DNA from: Clostridium beijerinckii
Lineage (GTDB): Bacteria; Bacillota; Clostridia; Clostridiales; Clostridiaceae
Assembly: GCF_018223745.1 (NCBI RefSeq)
Contig: NZ_CP073653.1
Coordinates: 3,806,001 to 3,870,000 of the forward strand
Direction: 5' to 3'
DNA: 64,000 bases
Shown: piece by piece, positions 9,868 to 17,943 of the stretch
Position numbering within the stretch: position 1 is the stretch's first letter
How the letters are laid out: every line of letters begins with the position of its first letter
Made by a program: the position numbers and the translations under genes
Notes under the pieces: generated by a model
What the model was told of the DNA's origin: nothing
Database searches by the model: none
What the model saw: the letters and a program-made list of their open reading frames with translations, nothing else

Positions 9868-10557
9868 TTAAAGAGATTTCACATAAATGTTTTTTGAAAG
9901 CTCATTTAATTTTTTCATATCTAGTATATTTATCTTCTTATTTTCACACTTTATGATTCCCTGTGATTCCAATTCTTTAAACGTTCTATTTAAATGCCTG
10001 TAAGTCGTTCCTAAAAATTCAGCAATCTCTAAATAAGATGAATTTAAAATTATGTAACTTTCATCTATTATATGTTCCATCAAATAACTAGATAACCTAT
10101 TAATAAGTGGATACACAAAATTATATGAGCTATTATTAATAGTTACATAAAGTTTTTCACTTAAAGACTCTACTAAATGATGTAAAAACTTTGTATTATC
10201 GAAATAGTTTTCTCTTAATATATCTGATGGAATTCCTATTAAATAAGTATCTTCTACTGCAATAATATTGCAAAGTATAGGAATGTTTTTTAAAAGTTCT
10301 AAATCTCCTACAGTATTAAAATCTCTATAAAATTTTAATAGCATTGATTTACCATTTTCAAAAGGATAAAACACTTTAATTTTCCCATCTACAATTAGAT
10401 AATAATATTCAAGTTTTTCTTCTGACTTCATTATATATTCTTCTTTTTCATAGAAATGAAGCTGAAAATGTTTTAGTATCGTGTCATCAAATATGCTTTG
10501 TATGTTATGCTTTTTAATATAATAATTTAAAAGTTTATTATCTAAAATTTTTTTCAT
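9868..10557 (-). CDS. Crp/Fnr-family transcriptional regulator
   Basis: The protein (229 residues from the chosen start) has a cyclic-nucleotide-binding type beta-barrel (about residues 15-120, including YYYLIVDGKIKVFY), a long dimer helix, and a C-terminal winged helix with SSYLEIAEFLGTTYRHLNRTFKEL as the recognition region. It resembles the YeiL-like subgroup of the family. It lacks the clustered N-terminal cysteines of Fnr, so an iron-sulfur sensor is unlikely. I chose the ATG at 10557 because AGGAG lies five bases before it; the ATG at 10572 has no ribosome site. It is divergent from the YjjG-like gene and may control itself through the palindrome at 10569. Confidence 0.88.
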   Translation of the reverse strand: MKKILDNKLLNYYIKKHNIQSIFDDTILKHFQLHFYEKEEYIMKSEEKLEYYYLIVDGKIKVFYPFENGKSMLLKFYRDFNTVGDLELLKNIPILCNIIAVEDTYLIGIPSDILRENYFDNTKFLHHLVESLSEKLYVTINNSSYNFVYPLINRLSSYLMEHIIDESYIILNSSYLEIAEFLGTTYRHLNRTFKELESQGIIKCENKKINILDMKKLNELSKNIYVKSL

Positions 10558-10568
10558 AGACTCTCCTA

Positions 10569-10582
10569 ACATGACTTATGTC
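10569..10582. promoter_or_regulatory. Candidate operator palindrome
   Basis: ATGAC-TTAT-GTCAT is a perfect 5-4-5 dyad immediately upstream of the Crp/Fnr ribosome site, in the gap shared with the divergent nucleotidase gene. Autoregulation is an inference from position only. Confidence 0.35.
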
Positions 10583-10686
10583 ATTTTCAAATTCCTATAA
10601 ATATATTATTTTATTAACAGGACATTGTAAATAAAATTAAATTTTGATTTTTACAAATTTATATACAACTATACGGAGGACATATT

Positions 10687-11379
10687 ATGAACTATGAAGT
10701 TATACTATTTGATGCAGACGATACCTTATTTGATTTCAAAAAATCTGAAAGAGAGGCTTTCAAAAACACTATACTCGAATTTAATATCAATTACGATGAA
10801 AATTACCACTTAAAAATATATCACGATATAAATACTGCTATATGGAAAGAGTTTGAACAAGGCTTAATTACTCAGGAAAAACTCAAGGTAGAAAGATTTA
10901 AAAGACTTGCGGATAAACTTAAAATTTCTTTTGATGAGATTGAATTTGCTAAATCATATATGAAAAACTTGTCTAACTGCTCCTTTTTATTTGATGGCAG
11001 CCTAGAGCTTGTAGAGCATTTGATTAAAAACTATAAACTCTCAATAATTACTAATGGTCTCACAGCTGTACAAGAAAATAGAATTAGAAAATCAACTATA
11101 TCAAAATATTTTGAAGATGTAGTGATATCTGAGGAAATCTCCATCTCAAAACCTAATCCAGAAATATTTGGACATGCTTTAAAAAACATACGCCACACTA
11201 ATAAAAACACAGTACTTATGGTTGGAGATAGTTTAACTTCCGATATACAGGGTGGAATCAATTTCGGTATAGATACCTGTTGGTACAATCCAAATAAACT
11301 TGAGAATAATTCAAATATATCACCTAAGTATGAAATTTCTACCTTTGAAGAGCTTAATCATTTACTCCTTAATTCTTAG
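10687..11379 (+). CDS. yjjG: YjjG-type HAD hydrolase (pyrimidine 5'-nucleotidase)
   Basis: The 230-residue HAD-superfamily phosphatase has motif I FDADDTLFDF (nucleophile Asp9 and acid Asp11), motif II ITNG, motif III lysine in SKPNPEIF and motif IV GDSLTSDIQGG. A helical cap lies between residues about 18 and 85. The opening DADDTLFDF and the spacing are characteristic of YjjG, a house-cleaning nucleotidase that dephosphorylates non-canonical pyrimidine nucleotides as well as dUMP and dTMP. A GGAGGACATATT ribosome region precedes the ATG. It is a single-gene unit divergent from the Crp/Fnr gene. Confidence 0.85.
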   Translation: MNYEVILFDADDTLFDFKKSEREAFKNTILEFNINYDENYHLKIYHDINTAIWKEFEQGLITQEKLKVERFKRLADKLKISFDEIEFAKSYMKNLSNCSFLFDGSLELVEHLIKNYKLSIITNGLTAVQENRIRKSTISKYFEDVVISEEISISKPNPEIFGHALKNIRHTNKNTVLMVGDSLTSDIQGGINFGIDTCWYNPNKLENNSNISPKYEISTFEELNHLLLNS

Positions 11380-11425
11380 AATTTACTAGTATATTTTTAG
11401 GACATGCTTAATCTTTATGCACATG

Positions 11426-11468
11426 TAATATTTAGGATTAGGTCACTACGACCTAATCCTAAATATTA
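11426..11468. terminator. Perfect 19-bp inverted repeat after yjjG
   Basis: Arms 11426-11444 and 11450-11468 are perfectly complementary around the loop ACTAC. There is no T-tract on either side, so it is either a weak terminator or a protein-binding or RNA-stability element. Confidence 0.55.
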
Positions 11469-11552
11469 TAATTCATTCTTTATAAATAAATCTAAAGCAA
11501 AATGACACCAAACTTTCATTATACGAAATTCTGTAATTTTCTTTAAAATAAA

Positions 11553-11593
11553 GAAGACTAACAGAATAATTCAACTTCAATCTGTTAGTCTTC
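11553..11593 (-). terminator. Terminator of the cell-wall-binding protein gene
   Basis: GAAGACTAACAGA (11553-11565) pairs with TCTGTTAGTCTTC (11581-11593); on the minus strand the stem is followed by TTTATTTT. It lies about 40 bases after the stop of the gene at 11631. Confidence 0.8.
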
Positions 11594-11630
11594 CAGATCT
11601 AAAATATTATATTAAATATTGTTATTTTCC

Positions 11631-12137
11631 TTAATTCTTACTTGTTGCATTGTTTTCAGATGATTGATTTACTTGATTATTTGCTGTGTTTTGACTATCT
11701 GAAATATTTTTATTGTCTGCACCAACAATATTTATATTTTGACCAGTAGTTAAGTATTTTGAGAATATAAATGTTAAAGTAGTAAAATCATATTTTTTAT
11801 CTCCAATAATAATTGAATCTTGCACTAATTTTCCACTTCCATCAAAGTAATACCACATTCCGTTATTCTTCAACCAGGAATTTGATGCCATAACTCCATT
11901 TGTCCAAAAATAATACCAATTTCCATTATACTCCATCCATTGGTTTGTTATTGAACCATCTTCCTTAAAATAATACCAGTCTCCATTGATTTGTTTCCAT
12001 CCTTTAGCTTTTACACCATTCTCTACCCAATAAGAATGTTTATATTTATCTTGCTTCCAAGTCGCAGAAGCTGATACTGGAATAATCCCTATCACTGATA
12101 TGGCCAGTAATGATGATATTATTAACCTTTTTACCAT
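11631..12137 (-). CDS. Secreted protein with choline-binding-type cell-wall repeats
   Basis: The 168-residue protein has a signal peptide (residues 1-26, cleavage near SASA) and about four aromatic repeats of the cell-wall-binding (CW_binding_1) kind: GWKQINGDWYYFKEDGS, QWMEYNGNWYYFWTNG and SWLKNNGMWYYFDGSG. The C-terminal 55 residues are Asn/Ser-rich, low complexity and probably disordered. There is no catalytic domain, so it should be a surface-attached binding module of unknown role. A paralogue of similar build lies at 28980-29642. Confidence 0.85.
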   Translation of the reverse strand: MVKRLIISSLLAISVIGIIPVSASATWKQDKYKHSYWVENGVKAKGWKQINGDWYYFKEDGSITNQWMEYNGNWYYFWTNGVMASNSWLKNNGMWYYFDGSGKLVQDSIIIGDKKYDFTTLTFIFSKYLTTGQNINIVGADNKNISDSQNTANNQVNQSSENNATSKN

Positions 12138-12314
12138 TTTATCGTCCCCTATCCATTCAATTAATAATATTATTATATCATATTAATATTACATTTTATT
12201 CTAATTTTTTGCAATTATAATCAATTCTTAATTTAGTGTTTTATAACTTCCATATTAAAAATATAACTGCATAAAAATCCACTTACTATGTATATAAAAA
12301 ATTTTTTTCTACTA

Positions 12315-12344
12315 TTGACGGCTTATACCATGTCGTAGTAAAAT
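12315..12344 (+). promoter_or_regulatory. Promoter of the M-box transcript
   Basis: TTGACG (12315-12320), an 18-base spacer and TAAAAT (12339-12344) form a good housekeeping promoter. It would start transcription near 12351, about 25 bases before the M-box core. Confidence 0.65.
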
Positions 12345-12374
12345 TAAGGCGGAAAACAAAAGCTAAATAAAAAC

Positions 12375-12548
12375 TTTGTTAGGTGAGGCTCCTATATAGA
12401 TACATGCTGCTGCCCGGAAACGTCGAAAGACGCCAATGGGTCAACAGGTATTACCGGATTAAGGTTCTACTTAATGTAGCCGAAAACCATATGGTTTTCT
12501 ATGCTCTATAGTGCTAAAACTCAACGAGTGAAGGTGTTAATACAACAA
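12375..12548 (+). ncRNA. M-box (ykoK) Mg2+ riboswitch
   Basis: The conserved M-box blocks appear in order: GTTAGGTGAGGCTCC, GCTGCTGCCCGGAAACGTCG, GACGCCAATGGGTCAACAGG and TACCGGATTAAGG. CUU(U)GUU at the 5' side can pair with AACGAG at the 3' side as P1. The following AGTGAAGG is complementary to CCTTCACT in the terminator at 12606, so terminator formation is favoured when P1 forms in high Mg2+. It precedes an MgtE-like gene and an NRAMP-related gene, as expected for Mg2+ uptake control. Confidence 0.93.
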
Positions 12549-12605
12549 ATGTACTTTGTGCTACTGCATTCCGTATATTTGTATAATGTTGTGTTTGATT
12601 ATTGT

Positions 12606-12641
12606 GCCCTTCACTTATGGTGAAGGGCTTTTATTATTTTT
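12606..12641 (+). terminator. Riboswitch-controlled intrinsic terminator
   Basis: GCCCTTCAC (12606-12614) pairs with GTGAAGGGC (12620-12628) around TTATG and is followed by TTTTATTATTTTTT. Its 5' arm can instead pair with AGTGAAGG just after the M-box core, giving the antitermination switch. Confidence 0.9.
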
Positions 12642-12658
12642 TAAAGGAGGTGTATCCA

Positions 12659-12763
12659 GTGGATGACCATGATACGGAAAGTTGTAATATACATTTTTAT
12701 TTAAATTCAAGCAATAATATTTTTAGGGCATTAATTGGATACACTCTTTATGCCCTGAATTGA
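12659..12763 (+). CDS. Possible 34-residue leader peptide ORF between M-box and mgtE
   Basis: A GTG at 12659 follows the strong ribosome site AGGAGGTG (12645-12652) at good spacing and opens a 34-codon frame, VDDHDTESCNIHFYLNSSNN then IFRALIGYTLYALN. Its TGA stop is 13 bases before the MgtE ATG. The bases just after the Shine-Dalgarno (GTGTATCCA, 12650-12658) are perfectly complementary to TGGATACAC (12736-12744) inside the same frame, and AGGGCA (12725) can pair with TGCCCT (12751) in a competing hairpin. This looks like a translated leader that could modulate the downstream gene. I know no homologue, and the frame could be chance. Confidence 0.45.
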   Translation: MDDHDTESCNIHFYLNSSNNIFRALIGYTLYALN

Positions 12764-12776
12764 AAGGGTGAAAAAC

Positions 12777-14033
12777 ATGGAAAAAATAACAAATTTCTTT
12801 GTAAGTAAAATTATTCATAAAGAAATTCATAATATTTCTGGCCAAATAATTGGTAAACTAAATGACCTTATTCTTGATTTTAGTCAAGAAAAACCAACTG
12901 TAGTATATATACAAATTACAAATTGGAAAAAATCTTTTTATCTATCTGCTGATGCGCTAGATATATTCAAAGATGAAAAAGAAAAGTATCATATTAAAAT
13001 TAATAGCGAGAGCCTTACAATAAAGTTTCCTGGTGAAGATGATATTTTTTTAGTAAGAGATTTCTTAGATAAACAAATAGTAGACATAAACGGCAAAAAA
13101 GTAGAACGTGTAAATGATGTACGACTTGGAAATATAAATTCCAAATGGCAGCTTGTTGCCGTTGATATAGGAACTAGAGGATTACTCAGGCGTCTTGGTG
13201 TAGAATATCCTTTTATAATATTTACAGAAGCTTTAAAGTATAGATTAAGAAACAAGTTAATTATATGGGATGATGTGCAAACTTTGTCTACTGGGGTTAA
13301 CAATCTACAACTTCAAATGCCAGCAAGCAAAATTGAAACTCTACACGCAGCAGATTTAGCAGATATAATCGAAGATCTTGATACCAAAAGCAGAGATATA
13401 TTGTTTCACAGCTTAAACAATCAAAAAGCTGCTGAAGTTCTCGAGGAAATCGAAACTGATGTTCAAGTAAATTTATTAAAATCTATGTCTGATGAAAAAG
13501 CTTCTGATATACTTGAGATTATGCCTTCTGATGAAATAGCTGATATTTTAGAAGAGATGGATGAAGATAGAGTTGAAAAACTATTAACACACATGGACGA
13601 AGAAAGTCAGGATGAAATTAGAGAGCTTATGGAATACGAAAAAGAAACTGTAGGAAGTATTATGTCAAAAGATTTTCTAACCTTCTTACCTGATGTAACT
13701 GTAAGTGATGTATTTAAGTGGATTCAAGGAAATGCGCCTGATGAAGATGAAAGTTATTATATATATATAACAAATGATAAAGATAATCTTATTGGGGTTA
13801 CTTCTTTATTCTCACTTATTACTTCAAAACCAGATACAAAACTTTATAATATAATGACAACTAGACCTGAAAGTTTAAGGGATACGGATGAAATAGAAGA
13901 TGCTATAGGCTTAATGCATAAGTATAATCTTGTTTCAATTCCTGTTATTGACGAAGATAATAATTTAGTTGGTGTAGTATCATTAAATGACAGTATCCAT
14001 GAACATTCACGCTTAAGGAGGGTTGCACTATGA
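12777..14033 (+). CDS. MgtE-like cytoplasmic Mg2+ sensor lacking the membrane domain (PRC barrel, MgtE-N, CBS pair)
   Basis: The protein (418 residues) starts with PRC-barrel-like sequence (about residues 1-170, for example HNISGQIIGKLNDLILDF and DINGKKVERVNDVRL). It continues with the helical MgtE N domain of repeats such as LHAADLADIIEDLDTKSRDI and SDEIADILEEMDEDRVEKLL, and ends in a CBS pair (about 290-415). The five-helix channel of MgtE is absent, and the frame ends normally. Its last bases overlap the NRAMP-like start (ATGA type), so the two are translated together and probably form one system in which this protein gates or regulates the transporter. I prefer ATG 12777 over GTG 12768 because AAAGGG precedes it at proper spacing. 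Confidence 0.9.
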   Translation: MEKITNFFVSKIIHKEIHNISGQIIGKLNDLILDFSQEKPTVVYIQITNWKKSFYLSADALDIFKDEKEKYHIKINSESLTIKFPGEDDIFLVRDFLDKQIVDINGKKVERVNDVRLGNINSKWQLVAVDIGTRGLLRRLGVEYPFIIFTEALKYRLRNKLIIWDDVQTLSTGVNNLQLQMPASKIETLHAADLADIIEDLDTKSRDILFHSLNNQKAAEVLEEIETDVQVNLLKSMSDEKASDILEIMPSDEIADILEEMDEDRVEKLLTHMDEESQDEIRELMEYEKETVGSIMSKDFLTFLPDVTVSDVFKWIQGNAPDEDESYYIYITNDKDNLIGVTSLFSLITSKPDTKLYNIMTTRPESLRDTDEIEDAIGLMHKYNLVSIPVIDEDNNLVGVVSLNDSIHEHSRLRRVAL

Positions 14034-15271
14034 AGAAAGTATTATCTGGTAGATTTAAAAAGCTACTTTTCATTATGACTATTATTGGCCCAGGATTAAT
14101 TACTGTTAACGCAGGAAATGATGCTGGTGGGATTACAACTTATGCATCCGTTGGTGCGTCTTATGGATATAAAATGCTATGGGGATTACTTTTAATCACT
14201 TTCAGTCTTGCAGTTATACAGGAGATGAATGCAAGAATGGCGGTGGTAACTGGTAAAGGTTTGTCTGATTTAATTAGAGAAAAATTCGGAGTTAAGCTTA
14301 CTTTCTTTGCAATGACCATTTTACTAGTTGCCAATATGGGTGTTGTTTTTGGTGATTTTGCAGGAATTGCAGCAAGCTTAGAATTATTTGATGTAAGCAA
14401 ATATATATCTATCCCTATTGTTTCTGTAGTAATCTGGTTACTTGTTACCAAAGGTTCATATAAAAAAGTAGAAAATATCTTCCTATTGTTTACTCTTGTA
14501 TTTTTTACTTATATTATATCAGCTTTTTTAACTAAACCTGATTGGGGACACGTAATGAAATCAATGATGACGCCTACCATTGAATTAAATACAGGTTTTC
14601 TTCTTACCTTTATAGGAATGATTGGTACAACAATTACACCTTATATGCAGTTTTACCTCCAATCATCAATAGTAGATAAAAAAATCAGTATATCTGAGTA
14701 TAAATACGAAAAACTTGATGTTTATTTAGGCGCTTTCTGGGGGAATGCAGTAGCATTTTTCATAATTGTATGTACAGCCGTAACACTTTATAAAGCTGGA
14801 ATAACAATAACTAGTGCAGAAGAGGCTGCAATTTCTTTAAAACCACTTGCTGGTGAAGCTGCATTTATACTTTTTGGTGCTGGACTTTTTGGTGCTTCAG
14901 TTCTTGCTACTGCTGTCATCCCACTTTCTACGTCCTATGCGATATGTGAAGCTTTTGGCTGGGAAAGTGGTGTGGATAATGATTACAAGGACGCTCCAGC
15001 TTTCTTTGGAATATATACTGGTATAATTGTTCTTGGAGCATTATTTATACTTCTTCCTGGAATATCGCTTATTCAAATTATACTTGTATCACAGCAAATT
15101 GCTGGTTTGCTATCTCCTATAATATTAACATTTATGATAATTTTAATCAATGATAAGCGTATAATGGGTGAATACGTTAATAATAAGACTCAAAATATTG
15201 TTTCTTGGGCTACAGTTATATTTATTATAATTCTATCAATAATTTTATTTGTATCGCCTCTTATTTCATAA
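14030..15271 (+). CDS. NRAMP-related Mg2+ transporter (NRMT type)
   Basis: The 413-residue protein has the NRAMP/SLC11 fold with about 11 membrane segments. The metal-binding motifs differ from manganese/iron transporters: the TM1 DPGN motif is D31-A-G-G34, and the TM6 MPH motif is T204-P-Y206. Loss of the TM1 asparagine and TM6 methionine is what is known for NRAMP-related magnesium transporters, which favour a hydrated Mg2+ ion. Its place under an M-box riboswitch and its four-base overlap with the MgtE-like sensor gene support Mg2+ uptake. An older annotation as Mn2+ transporter MntH would be misleading. Confidence 0.88.
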   Translation: MKKVLSGRFKKLLFIMTIIGPGLITVNAGNDAGGITTYASVGASYGYKMLWGLLLITFSLAVIQEMNARMAVVTGKGLSDLIREKFGVKLTFFAMTILLVANMGVVFGDFAGIAASLELFDVSKYISIPIVSVVIWLLVTKGSYKKVENIFLLFTLVFFTYIISAFLTKPDWGHVMKSMMTPTIELNTGFLLTFIGMIGTTITPYMQFYLQSSIVDKKISISEYKYEKLDVYLGAFWGNAVAFFIIVCTAVTLYKAGITITSAEEAAISLKPLAGEAAFILFGAGLFGASVLATAVIPLSTSYAICEAFGWESGVDNDYKDAPAFFGIYTGIIVLGALFILLPGISLIQIILVSQQIAGLLSPIILTFMIILINDKRIMGEYVNNKTQNIVSWATVIFIIILSIILFVSPLIS

Positions 15272-15340
15272 TTATATGAGGCTCTAGAAATTCTTATGAA
15301 ATAAAATATATGTTATAATCTTTATTATTTATATATATTT

Positions 15341-15398
15341 ATAAATAAAATGGAACAAGGTATGCTTTAAATAATATACCTTGTTCCATTTTATTTAT
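15341..15398. terminator. Terminator of the Mg2+ operon
   Basis: A 23-bp perfect stem (15341-15363 with 15376-15398), loop of 12, lies 70 bases after the NRAMP-like stop. The arms end in T-rich sequence on both strands. Confidence 0.85.
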
Positions 15399-15592
15399 CA
15401 CTATAAGTATTACTCATCTTCCTTTGTCTAATTAACTTTATTTATTCGAAATAATAGTATATATTCTGTAATTTTGATCCATTGAGCCCAGTCTAAACTA
15501 TCGTAGACTGCAAGTTATATACTCTTATAACGAATAACTCATACAGATTTATATAGAATTACTTATTAAATAAAATATATAATCTATATGTT

Positions 15593-16711
15593 TTAACTAT
15601 AAAAGTTAAGTCTACTTTTTCTCATTCCTACATTTAATACAATTCCTAATGACATAAAATTTACAAGTATAGAGCTTCCTCCATAGCTCATAAATGGAAG
15701 AGTAATTCCTGCAATTGGCATAATTCCAATAGTCATACCAATGTTCTGAAAAATTGAAAATAAGAAACCAGATGCAGTTCCAACACAAATGAGACGTCCA
15801 ATAATATCTTTTGATTCTTTTGCATGCTTAATCATTTTATATATTAAAATACTATATAAAGCTATGAGAAAAAGAGCCCCAAAAAATCCCCATTCCTCTC
15901 CAACTGCAGAAAATATAAAATCAGTATGGACCTCAGGAATGAAGCCACCGGATGCACGAACTCCTTTTAAAAATCCAGAGCCAATTAACCCACCAGCTCC
16001 AATACCTGTTATAGACTGCATTAATTGAAAACCAGCATTCTGCTGATATGATTCTGGATCCAAGAATACCAATATTCTCTGTCTTTGATATGGTTTTAAT
16101 ATATCACTAAACCATATAATAAGACTTAATGGGACAACTGAGAAAAAGCCTGCTACAAGAACCTTTAAGTTTAATCCAGAAATGAAGTATATTCCTAACG
16201 TAATAAAGAAACAAATAAGAGTCATTCCTAAATTAGGTTGAATTACAATTAGAAACATTGGAATTAAGGCATAAAAAGATAAGATAAGAAAGTTTTTTGG
16301 ATTGTTAATATCGCCATCTAGATCATCTAACTTTTTTGCAAGGATTAGTATTAATCCAAACTTTACAAATTCACCAGGTTCTATAGCTCTATTTCCAATC
16401 CTTATCCATGATGATGCACCTTTTACTGCTTTGCTTGTTATATCATTAAATAATAAAAGTCCTACTCCTGCCCAATAAATTAGTTTTGCATAACCACCTA
16501 TAGTATTATAATCAAATACTAAAATAAAATATACAATTGCTAGTCCAACAATTAGCCACAACATTTGCAGTTCAGCATAATAGAATCCAAACTTTATATG
16601 AGTTACACTATAAATGTTTATGATTCCAAAGATTGTAATAAAAATAGCTGTCACAAACATAGTAATATCTAATTGTTTTAAAAGCTTGCTATTAATCAAA
16701 TATTTATTCAT
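15593..16711 (-). CDS. rodA: RodA/FtsW/SpoVE-family peptidoglycan polymerase (RodA)
   Basis: This 372-residue SEDS protein has about ten membrane segments. Typical stretches are SSWIRIGNRAIEPGEFVKFG, IQPNLGMTLI, FLDPESYQQNAGFQLMQS, a conserved VHTDFIFSAVGEEWGF loop, and LPFMSYGGSSILVNF near the end. It polymerises lipid II into glycan strands for cell elongation, together with a class B penicillin-binding protein. The chosen ATG at 16711 has GGAGG nine bases upstream; the ATG at 16741 lies before that ribosome site. It is a single gene, not in an mre cluster, so it may be an extra copy. FtsW or SpoVE are less likely because there is no division or sporulation neighbour. Confidence 0.88.
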   Translation of the reverse strand: MNKYLINSKLLKQLDITMFVTAIFITIFGIINIYSVTHIKFGFYYAELQMLWLIVGLAIVYFILVFDYNTIGGYAKLIYWAGVGLLLFNDITSKAVKGASSWIRIGNRAIEPGEFVKFGLILILAKKLDDLDGDINNPKNFLILSFYALIPMFLIVIQPNLGMTLICFFITLGIYFISGLNLKVLVAGFFSVVPLSLIIWFSDILKPYQRQRILVFLDPESYQQNAGFQLMQSITGIGAGGLIGSGFLKGVRASGGFIPEVHTDFIFSAVGEEWGFFGALFLIALYSILIYKMIKHAKESKDIIGRLICVGTASGFLFSIFQNIGMTIGIMPIAGITLPFMSYGGSSILVNFMSLGIVLNVGMRKSRLNFYS

Positions 16712-16741
16712 GTAAAATTTCCTCCTGAAAAGTCGAAACAA

Positions 16742-17100
16742 TTAGTTTATATGATAATTATGTATTAATAAATAGTAATATTCAACCATTTGTGCCAAAT
16801 CTTAATTTTAATTTAATACTTGATATTTCAATATATAATCAAATTTTTAACCTAAATTCTCACATTTAAATTTCCAATTATTATATATTGCTAAACTCAT
16901 AGATACTCTAATTTTATAAGTATACTAACACTAATAAATATACACCTAAATTTTTTGTAACACACCTACTTTCATTATTTCCTATTAAATTTTACATCTA
17001 ATAATTTCAAAATTATGGAACAAAATGACTATTAGATCATTATAATAAATAAGACATAGCTATTCCTATTATACTTTTATTTATACTCCCTTTTATTTCA
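16742..17100. other. AT-rich intergenic region upstream of rodA
   Basis: I see no gene, RNA or convincing promoter in these bases apart from the ribosome site of rodA. Confidence 0.5.
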
Positions 17101-17130
17101 AAAAACTCTAGTAGTACTGCTAGAGTTTTT
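17101..17130 (+). terminator. Orphan intrinsic terminator
   Basis: AAAAACTCTAG (17101-17111) pairs with CTAGAGTTTTT (17120-17130). No gene on the plus strand ends nearby, so it may end a short RNA or read-through transcript. Confidence 0.55.
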
Positions 17131-17140
17131 GATTTAAATA

Positions 17141-17290
17141 AAAAAATCGCAGGCGACTGTGGAACCGGAGATTTTTTTCACGCATCTGCCTTTTCGAACG
17201 CATGTGAGAAAAATCTGCACATTAGAAATAGCAGCTCTGCTGCATTCAAGAACATTTTTGCAGGCGAATATGATTTATTTTTTTATTCTT
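17141..17290. repeat. Dispersed mosaic repeat, copy 1
   Basis: A block of 35 bases at 17180-17214, starting ACGCATCTGCCTTTTCGAAC, is identical to 48003-48037. Flanking modules AAAAAATCGC and GCAGGCGAATAT also recur in the same order, but the spacer between them differs between copies. It looks like a mosaic intergenic repeat family of this genome. Confidence 0.75.
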
Positions 17291-17378
17291 TTATAATAAT
17301 TAACCCTAGTAAAATATACTACTATAAAGTTATCCACAGATTTAATTGCATTATAATTTCCTAAAGAATAAAAAATTC

Positions 17379-17402
17379 CTACTATAAGTATTACTATAGT
17401 AG
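17379..17402 (-). terminator. Terminator of the uronate operon
   Basis: CTACTATA (17379-17386) pairs with TATAGTAG (17395-17402). On the minus strand a T-rich tract follows. It lies just after the cupin gene. Confidence 0.6.
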
Positions 17403-17420
17403 AAATTTTAAATGTTTCTT

Positions 17421-17756
17421 TTAGTTATTTTTTAAAAAATCTTTTCTTTCTGGCGTAAATACATCATAAACAATAGAATTATCTTCTAGCACAATGCATC
17501 CATGGGGAATATTTGATGGCATGAAGATTGTATCACCTTCTCTAACAATCTCGCTTTTATCACCAACTATAAATTTAAAAGAACCTTTTAACACATATGA
17601 TAACTGATCATGTACATGAGAATGAGTCTCTACGTTATTAGTTACTTTTTTAAAATGTACTTCTACAGCCATCATCTTTTCATCATGTACTAATACCTTT
17701 CTTTTAGTGTTTTCATCTAGAATCTCAAATTCAACATCTTTATTAAAACAAAACAT
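17421..17756 (-). CDS. KdgF-like cupin (unsaturated uronate ring opening)
   Basis: The 111-residue single-domain cupin carries the metal-binding pattern VETHSHVHDQLSYVLKGSFK (His and Glu/Gln ligands) and the second motif FMPSNIPHGCIV. Proteins of this size and motif beside uronate genes are KdgF, which speeds the conversion of 4,5-unsaturated monouronates to the linear keto-uronate. It is the third gene of the set with an RpiB-type isomerase and KduD. A GGGAGG ribosome site precedes the ATG. A gap of 187 bases with a long inverted repeat separates it from the isomerase, so it may have some independent control. Confidence 0.75.
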   Translation of the reverse strand: MFCFNKDVEFEILDENTKRKVLVHDEKMMAVEVHFKKVTNNVETHSHVHDQLSYVLKGSFKFIVGDKSEIVREGDTIFMPSNIPHGCIVLEDNSIVYDVFTPERKDFLKNN

Positions 17757-17832
17757 TTTACATATCCTCCCTTACGTTATAGATAAATCTCATTTAATTA
17801 TTATGCAGTCATATTATTTCAATTAGCAACGC

Positions 17833-17891
17833 AATGAGTATGTTTGTTTACATTCTTAAAATAGTTGAACATTTAGCAAAACATACTCATT
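17833..17891. repeat. Long inverted repeat between isomerase and cupin genes
   Basis: AATGAGTATGTTT (17833-17845) is the exact complement of AAACATACTCATT (17879-17891), 33 bases apart. It could be an operator pair, an attenuator or an RNA processing stem inside the operon. Confidence 0.55.
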
Positions 17892-17943
17892 ATTCTTTAA
17901 TATATTACTCACATATAAGTTACAAAAATATATTTATAATCTA

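Noticed and set aside
14030..15271. Annotation of the NRAMP gene as Mn2+ transporter MntH
   Set aside because: The metal-site motifs are altered (DAGG, TPY) and an M-box controls it; Mg2+ fits better.
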